From Desulfobacca sp. (lineage in GTDB: Bacteria; Desulfobacterota; Desulfobaccia; Desulfobaccales; Desulfobaccaceae), in NCBI GenBank assembly GCA_020725545.1, contig DYEV01000019.1, positions 124,001-188,000 on the forward strand: a DNA stretch of 64,000 nt, read 5' to 3'. How positions within the stretch are numbered: the first letter of the stretch is position 1; every line of letters starts with the position of its first letter. The notes beneath the pieces were generated by a model that worked only from the letters and a program-made list of their open reading frames with translations, was not told where the DNA came from and ran no database searches. Below, piece by piece: positions 25,498 to 35,399 of this stretch. The translations under genes were made by a program, and so were the position numbers.

Positions 25498-26880
25498 TCA
25501 GATACCAAGGAACATCTTGGCCGTGGTGAAATAGATGAGCAGGCCGGTAATATCAACAACGGTGGTCAGGGCCGGACTGGCCACCACCGCCGGATCCATC
25601 TTCAGTCTGGCCGCGCCCAACGGCAGAACCGCACCGATGAGCGTGGCCGTAATCACCTGCAGGGCCAGCGCCAGGGCAATGGCCAAGCCGATTTTGTCGA
25701 GGGAATATCCTGCCGGAATCTCGGATCCCTGGGAAAGAAACATTACCTTGGCCCAGGAAAGGATGCCCAGAATCAGAGCCAGCAAAAAGGCGATCTGGAA
25801 TTCCTTGAGGAGGACCTTGCAGGCATCCCGGGGCGCGATTTCCCCCAGGGCCAGGGCCCGCACCACCACCGTAGCCGACTGGCTGCCGGTATTGCCGCCG
25901 GTATCAGCCACCATGGGCATGTACAGGGCCAGGATGAGCATGTTCATTAACGTCTCTTCAAAACTATGGATGATCACGCCGGAAACTAAACCCAGGGCGG
26001 CCAGCCCCACAATCCAGTAGGCCCGGTTTTTGAAATGCACCCAAGCCGGAGTCCGGAGGTAGACGCCAGCGCGATGGCCGCCGGTAATGGCCATGAGTTT
26101 TTCCAAGTCTTCGGTATTTTCCTGGGTGATAATGTCGATGGCATCGTCGTGGGTGATGATGCCCACCAAGGCATCGCCGCCATTAATCACCGGTAAGGCG
26201 ATGAGGTCGTACTTCTGGATTTTGCGGGCGGCCTCTTCCTGGTCCTCATCCACCCGGGCAAAGATGACCTCCGGATGCATAATATCGGCCACCCGGGCCT
26301 CGCGGCGGGCCAGGATCAGGTCCTTGAGAGAGACAAACCCCAACAGTTTGTGGCGGTCATCCACCACATAGGCATAATAAATGGTCTCTTTGTCCGGTGC
26401 CACTTTGCGGAGATGTTCAATGGCCTCGGCCGCAGTCAGGTGGGGCGAGAGGGCGGCATAATCTGAGGTCATGACCGCGCCGGCGGTGCCTTCCCGATAG
26501 GCGCTCAATCGCCGGATATCCTCGCGCTCAGCCTGGGCCAAAGCCGGCAACACCGCTTCCTGGAGGTGCTCCGGCAGGAGTTTGAACAGATCGGCCCGGT
26601 CATCATGGGACATTTCGGCCAGGAGTTGCGATATTTCCCGGCGGTGCCGTTTTTCCAGAATCTCCACCTGGAGGTCAGGCTCCAGATGGCTGAAGATCTC
26701 GGCCCGGAGCACCGGCTCAGCATAATGCAGCACCGCCCACACCTCTTCGCCGGTTAAGCCGGCAACCAGTTCGGCGATTAGCGCGGGGTGTCCGGATTTG
26801 CAGAATTCCCGTAATGCCTGGGCGTCTTTTTTGGCCAAGGCGTGGCGCAATTCGGGGATGAGGAGAGGATTTTTGGGCAC
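25498..26880 (-). CDS. mgtE: magnesium transporter MgtE
   Basis: A 460-residue Mg2+ channel/transporter. It has an N-terminal superhelical domain (LLAEMSHDDRADLFKLLPE), two CBS domains (about 140-270: AVMTSDYAALSP and DIMHPEVIFARVDED) and a C-terminal membrane domain with five helices. The membrane domain carries the pore signature PMVADTGGNTGSQSATVVVRALA. The CBS and N domains close the channel when cytoplasmic Mg2+ is high. AAGGAGG precedes the GTG at 26880, which is preferred over an ATG at 26910. The leader is long (about 250 bases). Confidence 0.95.
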   Translation of the reverse strand: MPKNPLLIPELRHALAKKDAQALREFCKSGHPALIAELVAGLTGEEVWAVLHYAEPVLRAEIFSHLEPDLQVEILEKRHRREISQLLAEMSHDDRADLFKLLPEHLQEAVLPALAQAEREDIRRLSAYREGTAGAVMTSDYAALSPHLTAAEAIEHLRKVAPDKETIYYAYVVDDRHKLLGFVSLKDLILARREARVADIMHPEVIFARVDEDQEEAARKIQKYDLIALPVINGGDALVGIITHDDAIDIITQENTEDLEKLMAITGGHRAGVYLRTPAWVHFKNRAYWIVGLAALGLVSGVIIHSFEETLMNMLILALYMPMVADTGGNTGSQSATVVVRALALGEIAPRDACKVLLKEFQIAFLLALILGILSWAKVMFLSQGSEIPAGYSLDKIGLAIALALALQVITATLIGAVLPLGAARLKMDPAVVASPALTTVVDITGLLIYFTTAKMFLGI

Positions 26881-27131
26881 GGTTCGCCTCCTTTCCGGCC
26901 GCAACCACAAGACAGACGCGGCCGGAGGGCGAACCAGTGGCCTAGAAGCGGTGGGAGGGCCGACCGTTCAGGATACCGGCCGCACGGTGCGGGTGTCGCA
27001 GGCCTGAAATTGCGTTAGTTTGTCTGAGGTTCAGGATTAGAAGTCGGCAACTGTGACTGCCATCCGAGTCGCTCATCTGGTTTTTTCCTCTGTTCAGGTC
27101 ATAAAGATTGTTATTCGGCTTCACAACACAT
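26881..27131 (-). promoter_or_regulatory. long untranslated leader of mgtE
   Basis: From the promoter at 27139-27167 to the GTG start is about 250 bases without a gene. mgtE-type genes are often controlled by Mg2+-sensing leaders. I looked for the M-box consensus and did not find it. Several GC-rich hairpins are possible near 26940-27000. Confidence 0.35.
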
Positions 27132-27138
27132 TCCATAT

Positions 27139-27167
27139 ACCCTAACTCCGCCATGTACCCCTGTCAA
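27139..27167 (-). promoter_or_regulatory. sigma70-like promoter of mgtE
   Basis: On the minus strand TTGACA (27167-27162), a 17-base spacer and TAGGGT (27144-27139). The -35 box is perfect and the -10 box is weak. Confidence 0.55.
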
Positions 27168-27458
27168 TAATTTTTTTCTGCCGTCGGCGTCAGCCAGCCG
27201 CAGCCAGCTTCCGGGCGGTTGCGGGCAAGGCAGATTTATAACTTTGGGCAAACAAATCTCTTACAAAAAAACGGTATACTCTCCGGTGAATTCCTGATAA
27301 AATATGATAAAAGTTCCCGCGCCCCTTCAAATGCATCGCCACCTTCAGCCCAGGAACAGGTTTGTCTTTTATGGGAAGGTACCCCCACCGCCTGGCATGG
27401 TCCAGGGTGGCCCCTGGCAGCCCCCCTCCATCCGGCCCTTTGGGAAAGGACTGGCATC

Positions 27459-28757
27459 GTGAAAAAAATTTATATCCTGGACACCAACGTCCTGTTGCAT
27501 GATCCCGAATCCCTGTTTGCTTTTGAGGACAACGATATCGTCCTGCCGGTCTCGGTCATTGAGGAGTTGGACAACCAAAAGACCCGCAGCGACGAGATCG
27601 GTCGCCATGCCCGGGAGGTTTCCCGACAGTTGGACGCCCTGCGCAGCTTAGGGCCTCTGTCCGCCGGGGTGAACCTCCCCCAGGGCGGCACCATCCGCAT
27701 TGAGCTCAACTGTCGCAACACCTTTGAAAATTTCTGTGATATCGACCTGAATACCAACGACAACCGCATCCTGGCCATGGCCTACTATCTGCAGCAGCAC
27801 GCCCGAGAACCGGTCATCCTGGTCACCAAAGACCTGAATCTGCGCATCAAAGCCGACGTCCTGGGGATCAAGGCCGAGGATTTTTACAGCGACAAGGTTG
27901 ATTATCACCGGCTTTACAGCGGCGTGGCCGAACTGACGGTGACCGACTCGGAATTGGAGAGCTTTTACCGCCACGGTTTTCTGGAGTTCCGGCAGAACGG
28001 CCTCTTGGCGCACCAGTTCTGTATCCTCAAGACCGCGGCCAATCCCTCCCAGTCCGCCCTGGCCCGCTTCTGCCAGGGAAAGCTGCAGAAGCTCAGCCTG
28101 AACGGCCCTGTGTATGGCCTCAAAGCCCTGAATAAAGAACAGAAATTCGCCCTGGAACTGCTGCTCGACGACACCGTCAAGATCGTCACCCTGGTGGGCA
28201 AGGCCGGTACCGGCAAGACCATCCTGGCCCTGGCCGCGGGACTGGAAAAGGTCTTTGAGGAAAGCGCCGGCTACAACCGCCTCCTCATCACCCGCCCCAT
28301 CGTGCCATTGGGCAATGATTTGGGCTACCTGCCCGGCGACAAAGAAGAAAAGATCCGGCCTTGGATGCAGCCCATTTACGACAACCTGGAATTTCTCTGC
28401 AACGAACACATCCAGGCCAACGGCTGTGTGGATTATCTATTTAACACGGGGAAAATTGAGTTGGAAGTGCTCACCTACATCCGGGGCCGCAGCATCCCCC
28501 GGCAATTCATCATCTGCGATGAGTCTCAGAACCTCAGCCCCCACGCGGTCAAGACCATCCTCACCCGGGTGGGCCGGGGCAGCAAGATTGTCTTTACCGG
28601 CGACCCCGAACAGATCGACCACCCCTATCTGGACGCCTCCTCCAATGGCTTAAGTTATCTGGTGGATCGGATTAAAGGAGAGGAAATCTCCGGACATGTC
28701 ACCCTGATCAAAGGGGAACGCTCGGGCATCGCCGAACTGGGCGCGAGGCTGTTATAA
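27459..28757 (+). CDS. PIN-PhoH family ATPase (PhoH2/YlaK-like)
   Basis: A 432-residue cytoplasmic protein. Residues about 1-140 are a PIN-type RNase domain (KKIYILDTNVLLHDP, with acidic residues in VIEELD and NDNRILA). Residues about 220-430 are a PhoH ATPase with Walker A VGKAGTGKTILALAAG, ITRPIVPLGNDLGYLPG and a Walker-B-like FIICDESQNL. PhoH2 proteins of this fusion are RNA helicase/nucleases. The start is the GTG at 27459 after AAAGGA. The frame extends to 27219 but the extra 80 residues look non-coding. Confidence 0.92.
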   Translation: MKKIYILDTNVLLHDPESLFAFEDNDIVLPVSVIEELDNQKTRSDEIGRHAREVSRQLDALRSLGPLSAGVNLPQGGTIRIELNCRNTFENFCDIDLNTNDNRILAMAYYLQQHAREPVILVTKDLNLRIKADVLGIKAEDFYSDKVDYHRLYSGVAELTVTDSELESFYRHGFLEFRQNGLLAHQFCILKTAANPSQSALARFCQGKLQKLSLNGPVYGLKALNKEQKFALELLLDDTVKIVTLVGKAGTGKTILALAAGLEKVFEESAGYNRLLITRPIVPLGNDLGYLPGDKEEKIRPWMQPIYDNLEFLCNEHIQANGCVDYLFNTGKIELEVLTYIRGRSIPRQFIICDESQNLSPHAVKTILTRVGRGSKIVFTGDPEQIDHPYLDASSNGLSYLVDRIKGEEISGHVTLIKGERSGIAELGARLL

Positions 28758-28868
28758 GAAACGGGGAAAAGGGCTGAGGGCTGAGGCAAAATTTCCCCAG
28801 AGTTGACCTTTGTCTTCTCACCCTTGATCTGCTCACCCGCACCACTCACTGCTCACGACAACCGACCG

Positions 28869-30590
28869 TTAGGCCTCGAGGGCTGCCAAGGCCATCTGGG
28901 CAAAATCCAGGGAGGGGTCCAGCTCCAGGGCCATGCGCAGCAGATGGGCCGCCTCCCGGCGATAACCCAACTCCCGCAGGTTGATCCCCAGGTTGGCGTA
29001 GTCAATGCCCGAGCCCGGGTCCAGTTCAATGGCCTTTTCGAAGCACTCCACCGCCTGCTGGTGCTCCTTTAGCTTGAAATAGCAGAATCCCAAGAGATGG
29101 TAGACCTCTTTGAGCCGGTCATTAGCGTTCTGGGCCTGGTGCAGAGCGGCGATGGCCCCATGATAATCCCCCAGGTCTTTCCGGCAGGAACCGATATGCA
29201 CGTAAACGCTGGCGATCTCCTGGGCCGGCGGCTGGGCCTGTAAGGAGGCCTCAAAAGCGGCCAGGGCCTCCTCGGTCCGACCCAGATCGTCCAAAACCAG
29301 CCCCAGAAAAAAGAGGACATCGTAACGCCCGGGAAAACGGTCGTTGAGCCGGGTTAAAGCCTCCAGGGCGTCCTCGGGCGCCGCGAACCGGCTGGCCAGC
29401 TTGGCCAGATGAAAGACAACGTTCGTCTGCCGGGTGCGCTCCAGGAAATGGGCCCCGGGAATAATGACATACACCACCGGGATGTCGATCTCAGGATGGG
29501 TCATTTCCACCACCAGCACTTCCAGACCGAGCTGCGCCAGGGCCGCGACGCAGCGTTCAATCTCCACCCTGATATTGTCATGGGTCAGATCAGGCAAGGA
29601 CTGGATGGGCCGGACCGGACCGGAGGCGATGAGATACGAGGCCTCCGCCAGAGTCTCATACTTGGGCAAGGTCGGTTTATAGGAGGTGCGTTTATTAAAA
29701 TCCCCAGCCAACTGCGCCACTTCCGTCAGGGCCCGGATTAAAGATTTTTCCGGATTGGGCGTGGTCCCGGCGGTAAAGATCAATTCACTGGCCTCGGGAA
29801 AAGTGCTGGGATCATAAGCCAATACCCCCACGGTGGGAATACCAGTGTCCAAAGAGAAATCCCGCAGATGCAAGACAATGCCCTGGCGCTGGAATTTCTC
29901 CAGCAATTCCCGGGCCGCCGGATCCTGCACCGAAGCCGGGTCGATGACCGGCGTGCACAGGCGGCCATGACTGATCACCGAACCCACATGCCGTTCCACC
30001 ACCTCACATAAGCCCTGCAATATGGCCTCTTCCAGGGTGTTGCCGGCCGCCGGGCCGTTGTATTCATTGATCAGATAAAACCAATGGATGGGCAAGAGAA
30101 CGGCATGGCCATAGGTCAGATCGGTGGCATGGGTAAAGTGCAACGGCCAGTCCTGGTAGAGCTCCGCCGCGGCCTGGGCCGCATCGCTGGTGTCAAAGAG
30201 CGATTTGGCCAGGGTTTTGAACGGGATCGCCTCTTCCACCAGACTGCCGGGGGTGGCATACAGAAAGGCGCCCTGCTGCATGAACGAAAAAAAGCTGAAG
30301 CGTTCCACCAATTCCATCAGGGCGCTGGCCTCCGCCTGGATGGGCGTCGAGCCTTTGCCCATCTGCTTCTGGGTGCCGATGGTCCGCACCGCATCCATGC
30401 CGCAGAGGCTGACGAAGACCGGGATATCCAAACGGCCGCTGTCGATGCGCAGGGTGTTCTTTAAGATGTCCAGATTCAGCCTCTGGAAGCGGCGCCGCAC
30501 CCGGGCCACGGTCTCCTCGGGGGCGCAGACCTTGTCCAGGTCATAGGTATACTGTTTCCAGGTATCCTGCAGGATTAAGGGGTGACTCAT
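28869..30590 (-). CDS. YcaO-domain protein with C-terminal TPR repeats
   Basis: A 573-residue cytoplasmic protein. Residues about 60-390 are a YcaO ATP-binding domain (GKGSTPIQAEASALMELVERFS; EEAILQGLCEVVERH). Residues about 400-573 are TPR units (LGLVLDDLGRTEEALAAFEASL; GFCYFKLKEHQQAVECFEKAIEL; and a third). This architecture and length match Escherichia coli YcaO, which stimulates methylthiolation of ribosomal protein S12. Other YcaO proteins make thioamides or azolines with a partner, and no TfuA or peptide-precursor gene is visible here. The ATG at 30590 follows AAGGA. An inverted-repeat element lies directly upstream. Confidence 0.9.
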   Translation of the reverse strand: MSHPLILQDTWKQYTYDLDKVCAPEETVARVRRRFQRLNLDILKNTLRIDSGRLDIPVFVSLCGMDAVRTIGTQKQMGKGSTPIQAEASALMELVERFSFFSFMQQGAFLYATPGSLVEEAIPFKTLAKSLFDTSDAAQAAAELYQDWPLHFTHATDLTYGHAVLLPIHWFYLINEYNGPAAGNTLEEAILQGLCEVVERHVGSVISHGRLCTPVIDPASVQDPAARELLEKFQRQGIVLHLRDFSLDTGIPTVGVLAYDPSTFPEASELIFTAGTTPNPEKSLIRALTEVAQLAGDFNKRTSYKPTLPKYETLAEASYLIASGPVRPIQSLPDLTHDNIRVEIERCVAALAQLGLEVLVVEMTHPEIDIPVVYVIIPGAHFLERTRQTNVVFHLAKLASRFAAPEDALEALTRLNDRFPGRYDVLFFLGLVLDDLGRTEEALAAFEASLQAQPPAQEIASVYVHIGSCRKDLGDYHGAIAALHQAQNANDRLKEVYHLLGFCYFKLKEHQQAVECFEKAIELDPGSGIDYANLGINLRELGYRREAAHLLRMALELDPSLDFAQMALAALEA

Positions 30591-30604
30591 GGTCCGGTTC
30601 CTTC

Positions 30605-30730
30605 GAGGTTGTTGCAAAACCTCTTTGCTTGCCATCCTGAACGTAGTGAAGGGTATTTATCTCATTGGAAAGATTAGACTCTTCGCTTCGCTCAGGATGA
30701 CAAAGATTCGGCCCTGGGTTTTGCCAGAGA
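30605..30730 (-). mobile_element. miniature inverted-repeat element, copy A
   Basis: GAGGTTGTTGCAAAACCTC at the left and GGGTTTTGCCAGAG at the right are imperfect terminal inverted repeats. Inner arms read CATCCTGAACGTAGTGAAGG and CTTCGCTTCGCTCAGGATGAC. It is the same element as 57771-57902 in opposite orientation. Translated, such repeats give the familiar spurious ILNEVK...FASLRMT peptide. It sits between the YcaO gene and its expected promoter. Confidence 0.8.
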
Positions 30731-31032
30731 TTCTAGAGCGGCTCATTTTTGTCAGTAATCATCTTATCACACCCGTGGGCGAGGTCTGAAAGGATTTTTC
30801 GGCCCAGGAACCCCGGCCCACACAGGGATGAGGAAAAAGCAAGGGCAAGGGGGCAAGGTTGACGGGACCGCCGTCCATGGCGCTCGGACAGATTGATATC
30901 GAGAAAAAAATCTGCCGGCCGATTGCAGAGAGAAATTCTTGGTCTTACACTATTTTCATGGCATGCTGACATTTGCTTGCAGCAGAAACAAGAGCATGCC
31001 CAGTACTCGTTCCATACATGAAAGGATGAACC
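30731..31032. other. spacer between the YcaO gene and copZ
   Basis: No gene. AT-rich sequence near 30890-30970 probably holds the copZ-copA promoter. Two GCATGC words flank 30962-30999. A copper-responsive operator was not recognised. Confidence 0.4.
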
Positions 31033-31278
31033 ATGAACGCCCCACCTGCTCAGGATCCCCTCGTGGCCACCGTCACCATCGGCGGTATGCACTGCCCGGC
31101 CTGTTCGGCCCGGGTGACCAAAGCCTTGACCTCCCTCCCCGGCGTCTTGCAGGCCGAAGTCTCCCTGGAACAGCGCCAGGCCACGGTGACCTATGAACCG
31201 GGCCGGATCACCTCGGAACTCCTCCAACAGGCCGTTGTTGAGGCCGGCTACACGGTGGAAGGCATCGAGTTCTCATGA
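31033..31278 (+). CDS. copZ: heavy-metal-associated domain protein (copper chaperone CopZ-like)
   Basis: An 81-residue soluble protein consisting of one HMA ferredoxin-like fold. The metal site is [12 protein letters not shown] (CxxC), and the rest follows the family ([22 protein letters not shown]). It should bind Cu(I) and hand it to the ATPase encoded next. AAAGGATGAACC precedes the ATG. Its stop overlaps the copA start by four bases (ATGA). Confidence 0.9.
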   Translation: MNAPPAQDPLVATVTIGGMHCPACSARVTKALTSLPGVLQAEVSLEQRQATVTYEPGRITSELLQQAVVEAGYTVEGIEFS

Positions 31279-33533
31279 GTGCGATCCCTGCAAGAACCAA
31301 AAGCGACGCCCCCCTGGAACAGGCCATCATCCATGTGGGCGGCATGCACTGCGCGGCCTGCGTCGCCCGGGTGGAAAAGACCCTCAAGGCCCTGCCCGGC
31401 GTCCAGGAGGCCTTGGTGAATCTGGCTACCCGGGAAGCCCAACTGACCTTTGACCCGACGCAGACCGATACGCGCCGCCTGGCCCAGGTCCTGGAGGACG
31501 CGGGCTATTCCTACGAGGGCATGGTGGAGCTGGCCCCCTCCGGCCAGGAGGTTCGGGTGGATCCCGAAGTGGCGGATTTCCGGCGCCGCTTTCTTCTGGC
31601 CTTGGTCCTCAATATCCCCATTTTCCTGCTCTCCATGGTCCACCCCTTGCCCCACTGGCTGGGTCTGGCGCCGCAGTCCCTGAACTACCTCCTCCTGGTG
31701 CTGACCATACCCATTATGGGCTATTGTGCCCTGCCCTTTTTCCGCGGCGCCTGGACCGCGGCCCGGCATGGCACTGCGGACATGAACAGCCTCATCGCCC
31801 TGGGCACTGCCGCGGCCTTCCTCTTCTCGCTGGCCGCCACCCTCTGGCCGCAGTTTTTCGCGGCGCACCAAATGGGGGCCGACGTCTATTATGACACCAG
31901 CGCCATGATCATCACCTTCATCCTGCTGGGGCGTTGGCTGGAAGCCAAAGCCCGGCAGCGGGCCTCCGCGGCCATCAGCCAACTCATGGCCCTGGCGCCG
32001 CCCACTGCCCGGGTGCAGCGGGAGGGCCGGGAGGTGGAGATCCCCCTGGCCCAGGTCCGGGTTGGCGACCTCGTCGTGGTCCGGCCGGGGGAAAAGATCG
32101 CCGTGGACGGCGTCGTCACCGAGGGTGCCAGCACCGTGGACGAAGCCATGCTTACCGGCGAAAGCCTGCCGGTGGCCAAAGAGCCGGGAGCTGAGGTCTG
32201 GGGGGCCACCCTGAATACCACCGGCACCCTGGTCTTCCGGGCCACCCGGGTGGGCCGGGATATGGTCCTCTCCCAGATCATCCGCCTGGTGCGGGAGGCC
32301 CAGAGCGCCAAAGCCCCCATCCAGCGCCTGGCCGACAAGGTGGCGTCCATCTTCGTGCCCATTGTCCTGGGCATCGCGGTTTTGACCTTTTTCCTCTGGT
32401 ATGTCCTGGGCCCCGCGCCGGTTCTGACCCATGCCCTGATGGCCATGGTGGCGGTCCTGATCATCGCCTGCCCCTGTGCCCTGGGGTTGGCCACGCCCAC
32501 CGCCGTAATGGTGGGGACCGGCCGGGGCGCGGCCCTGGGGATCCTCCTGCGGGGCGGGGAACCCTTGGAGCGGGCCCAAGCCTTGACCGATATCATCTTT
32601 GACAAGACCGGGACCCTAACCCTGGGGAAACCGGAGGTAACGGATAGCGTCGCCTTTCCGCCCTGGCAGGCGGACCAGGTCCTGCTGTTGGCCGCGGCGG
32701 TGGAACAGCGCTCGGAGCACCCCCTGGCCGCAGCCCTGGTCAGGAAGGCGGCGGCTCTCGGTGCGCCCTGGCCTGAAGTGGCAGCCTTCGAGGCCGTGCC
32801 CGGCCTGGGCGTGCGAGCCCAGGTGGAGGGGCAACAGGTGTTGGTGGGCAGCCCCCGGTTTCTGGAAGCCTCCAACCTCTCGGTTTTCTATGCCCAACCC
32901 GCCCTGCAGCGGCTGACCCAGGACGGCCGCTCGGTCATCCTGGTGGCCGTGGACGGCAGCCTGGCCGGGGTCATCGGCATCGCCGACACCATCAAACCCC
33001 AGGCCCAAGAAACGGTCCAGGCCCTGAAGGATATGGGTCTGCAGGTCTGGATGCTCAGCGGCGACCAGAACCGCACGGCCCAGGCCGTGGCCCAACAGGT
33101 GGGCATTACCCAGGTCCTGGCCGAAGTCCTGCCGGCCGACAAGGCCGCCAAAGTCGCAGCCCTGCAGCGCCAGGGGCGCAAAGTCGCCATGGTGGGCGAC
33201 GGCATCAACGACGCCCCGGCCCTGGCCCAGGCCGACGTGGGCATCGCCCTGGGCACCGGCACCGACGTGGCCATGGCCGCGGCGGATATCACCCTCATCC
33301 GGGATGACCTAACCCTCATCCCCCAGGCCATCCGCCTGGCCCGGACCACCATGCGGGTCATCCGGCAAAACCTCTTCTGGGCCTTTTTTTACAACGTCGT
33401 GGCCATCCCCGTGGCCGCGGGCCTGCTCTACCCCTTCACCGGCTGGCTCCTCAACCCGGCCCTGGCCGCGGTCACCATGGCCCTCAGTTCGGTCACCGTG
33501 GTCAGCAACTCCCTGCGGCTGCGGCGTCTATAA
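31275..33533 (+). CDS. copA: copper-exporting P1B-type ATPase
   Basis: A 752-residue inner-membrane pump that expels Cu(I). It has one N-terminal HMA domain ([12 protein letters not shown]), eight membrane segments, and the actuator TGESLPV. The transmembrane CPC motif is [15 protein letters not shown], and the phosphorylated Asp is in [12 protein letters not shown]. It also has the nucleotide-binding SEHPLAAAL (His-Pro) and the hinge [18 protein letters not shown]. The CPC motif with a following Asn in YNVVAIP of helix 7 and a late Ser ([15 protein letters not shown]) matches Cu+ pumps. It is co-translated with copZ. Confidence 0.96.
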   Translation: MSAIPARTKSDAPLEQAIIHVGGMHCAACVARVEKTLKALPGVQEALVNLATREAQLTFDPTQTDTRRLAQVLEDAGYSYEGMVELAPSGQEVRVDPEVADFRRRFLLALVLNIPIFLLSMVHPLPHWLGLAPQSLNYLLLVLTIPIMGYCALPFFRGAWTAARHGTADMNSLIALGTAAAFLFSLAATLWPQFFAAHQMGADVYYDTSAMIITFILLGRWLEAKARQRASAAISQLMALAPPTARVQREGREVEIPLAQVRVGDLVVVRPGEKIAVDGVVTEGASTVDEAMLTGESLPVAKEPGAEVWGATLNTTGTLVFRATRVGRDMVLSQIIRLVREAQSAKAPIQRLADKVASIFVPIVLGIAVLTFFLWYVLGPAPVLTHALMAMVAVLIIACPCALGLATPTAVMVGTGRGAALGILLRGGEPLERAQALTDIIFDKTGTLTLGKPEVTDSVAFPPWQADQVLLLAAAVEQRSEHPLAAALVRKAAALGAPWPEVAAFEAVPGLGVRAQVEGQQVLVGSPRFLEASNLSVFYAQPALQRLTQDGRSVILVAVDGSLAGVIGIADTIKPQAQETVQALKDMGLQVWMLSGDQNRTAQAVAQQVGITQVLAEVLPADKAAKVAALQRQGRKVAMVGDGINDAPALAQADVGIALGTGTDVAMAAADITLIRDDLTLIPQAIRLARTTMRVIRQNLFWAFFYNVVAIPVAAGLLYPFTGWLLNPALAAVTMALSSVTVVSNSLRLRRL

Positions 33534-33714
33534 CGGGCCATGGAGGGATTTGCGGGAAGGGGGGGGGTCTTGTCAAAGCCTGGGCCAGCAACCATCCCTT
33601 TCTTGTTCGGTCCGAATATTCATGTTAAATTAATTTTTCGGAAAATGCCGGGCCTAGCCCAAACCGGCAGGCCCCGGTATTGCAAAACATGGACCTCAGA
33701 AGGCGAGGAAAAAT

Positions 33715-35130
33715 ATGGCAATCCCTGATAAAGATACCCTCAAAGAGATCCAGGAACGGCTGACCCTCAGTTCCCGGCTGGTCTGGGACCATCTGGACGA
33801 GGCGGCCCGGCAGCAGGTGGAGACCTATGCCCAGGAATACAAAGCCTTTCTGGATGCGGCCAAGACCGAGCGCGAAGCGGTCCTCACCGTCCAACAGTTG
33901 GCCCAGGCCCACGGTTTCGTCGATCTGGCCAGCGGGCAGGACAGCAAAAAATATTTTGTCAATTACCGGGGCAAGACCATCGCCCTGGTGGTGCTGGGCC
34001 AGCGGCCGGTGGCCGAGGGCCTGCGGATTATCGCCGCGCACATTGATTCGCCCCGCCTGGACCTAAAGCAGAACCCCCTCTATGAAGATACCGATCTGGT
34101 CTTCCTCAAAACCCACTACTACGGCGGCATCAAGAAGTACCAATGGCTGGCCCGGCCCCTGGCCCTGCACGGCGTCATTTACCGCCACGACGGCCAGGCC
34201 ATTACCCTGCGCCTGGGTGAGGACCCCGGCGATCCGGTCCTCACCGTCTGCGACCTCCTACCCCACCTGGCCCGCAAGGCCCAGATGGACAAGAAGGTGG
34301 ACGAGGCCTTTCTCGGCGAAAAACTCAACCTCCTGGCCGGGTCCCTGCCTCTGGGCGACAAGGAGACCAAAGAGCGCTTCAAACTGCACCTGCTGCATCT
34401 GCTTTCCGAGCGCTATGGCCTTACCGAAGAAGACCTGGTGAGCGCCGAACTGGAGGCGGTGCCGGCCGGGCCGGCCCGGGACGTGGGTTGGGACGGCTCT
34501 CTGGTGGGCGGCTACGGCCAGGACGACCGGGCCTCGGCCTTTGCTGCAGTGAAGGCCATCCTGGAGGTCAACAATCCCCCCTGCGCCTGCCTGACCCTGC
34601 TGGTGGACAAAGAAGAGATCGGCAGCGCCGGCAACACCTCGGCCCAGAGCATCTTCCTGGAAGAACTGGTGGCCCGCCTCCTGGAACGGCAGGGCGACGC
34701 GGCCAGCCAGCGGCGCCGGGCCCTCATGCAGTCCCAGGCCATCTCCGCGGATGTGGCCGCGGCCCTGGACCCGGATTGGCCGGAAGTCTATGAGAAGCGC
34801 AACGCTGCGCGCCTGGGCTACGGCGTCGTCCTCACCAAGTACACCGGCCATGGGGGCAAGTACCACGCCAACGACGCCCATGCCGAGTACATCAACTGGA
34901 TCCGCCAGGTCTTCAACCAGGCCGGGGTCATCTGGCAGGCCGCGGAGCTGGGCAAGATCGACGAAGGCGGCGGCGGCACCATCGCCAAATTCCTGGCCGC
35001 CTACGGCCTGGACATCGTCGACTGCGGCCCGGCCCTCCTGTCCATGCACTCCCCCTTTGAGATCGGCGCCAAGGCCGACCTGTACATGACCGCCCGGGCC
35101 TTTGGCGCTTTTCTGGCGGCCAAAGGTTAA
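33715..35130 (+). CDS. M18-family aminopeptidase
   Basis: A 471-residue cytoplasmic metallo-aminopeptidase that would remove N-terminal (often acidic) residues from peptides. The expected dizinc ligands are visible: AAHIDSPRLDL (His), GYGQDDRASAFA (Asp), VDKEEIGSAGNTSAQS (Glu pair), ISADVAAALDP (Asp) and LLSMHSPFEIG (His). The length is that of the bacterial M18 subgroup. GAGGAAAAAT lies before the ATG. No linked genes suggest a special substrate. Confidence 0.93.
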   Translation: MAIPDKDTLKEIQERLTLSSRLVWDHLDEAARQQVETYAQEYKAFLDAAKTEREAVLTVQQLAQAHGFVDLASGQDSKKYFVNYRGKTIALVVLGQRPVAEGLRIIAAHIDSPRLDLKQNPLYEDTDLVFLKTHYYGGIKKYQWLARPLALHGVIYRHDGQAITLRLGEDPGDPVLTVCDLLPHLARKAQMDKKVDEAFLGEKLNLLAGSLPLGDKETKERFKLHLLHLLSERYGLTEEDLVSAELEAVPAGPARDVGWDGSLVGGYGQDDRASAFAAVKAILEVNNPPCACLTLLVDKEEIGSAGNTSAQSIFLEELVARLLERQGDAASQRRRALMQSQAISADVAAALDPDWPEVYEKRNAARLGYGVVLTKYTGHGGKYHANDAHAEYINWIRQVFNQAGVIWQAAELGKIDEGGGGTIAKFLAAYGLDIVDCGPALLSMHSPFEIGAKADLYMTARAFGAFLAAKG

Positions 35131-35155
35131 CAGCCCCAAGTATTTGTTGGGGCAG
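35131..35155 (+). terminator. possible terminator hairpin after the M18 gene
   Basis: GCCCCAA and TTGGGGC form a seven-base-pair stem starting two bases after the stop codon. No T-tract follows, so its strength is doubtful. Confidence 0.4.
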
Positions 35156-35399
35156 CGCCACAAGAATCAAAGTGCACAGCCCCCTCCTCCCTTAAACCAG
35201 ATTGTCATCAAAGGCGACCAAACACGATTCACCTTGCAGTCGACACCAGAAAAAAATATAATTTATGGTCAATGCTTCTAAGATATCAAGAACAACGGGA
35301 AGCAGAAGATTGACAGAAAATTCTCACTTCGGTTACAGGTCAATTTTCGCTTGACCTTTGCCGATAGGTTATTGGTGGAAATCTTATAGGAATAACCGC

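Noticed and set aside
26881-27131. M-box magnesium riboswitch in the mgtE leader
   Set aside because: The conserved opening GTTAGGTGAGGCTCC-type sequence and the rest of the consensus were not found.
30589-30789. Plus-strand frame with ILNVVKGIYLIGKIRLFASLRMT
   Set aside because: It is the typical translation of the miniature inverted-repeat element, not a gene.
31248-32579. 443-codon open frame antisense to copA
   Set aside because: Gly/Gln/His-rich shadow of copA. The sense strand encodes an unmistakable P-type ATPase.
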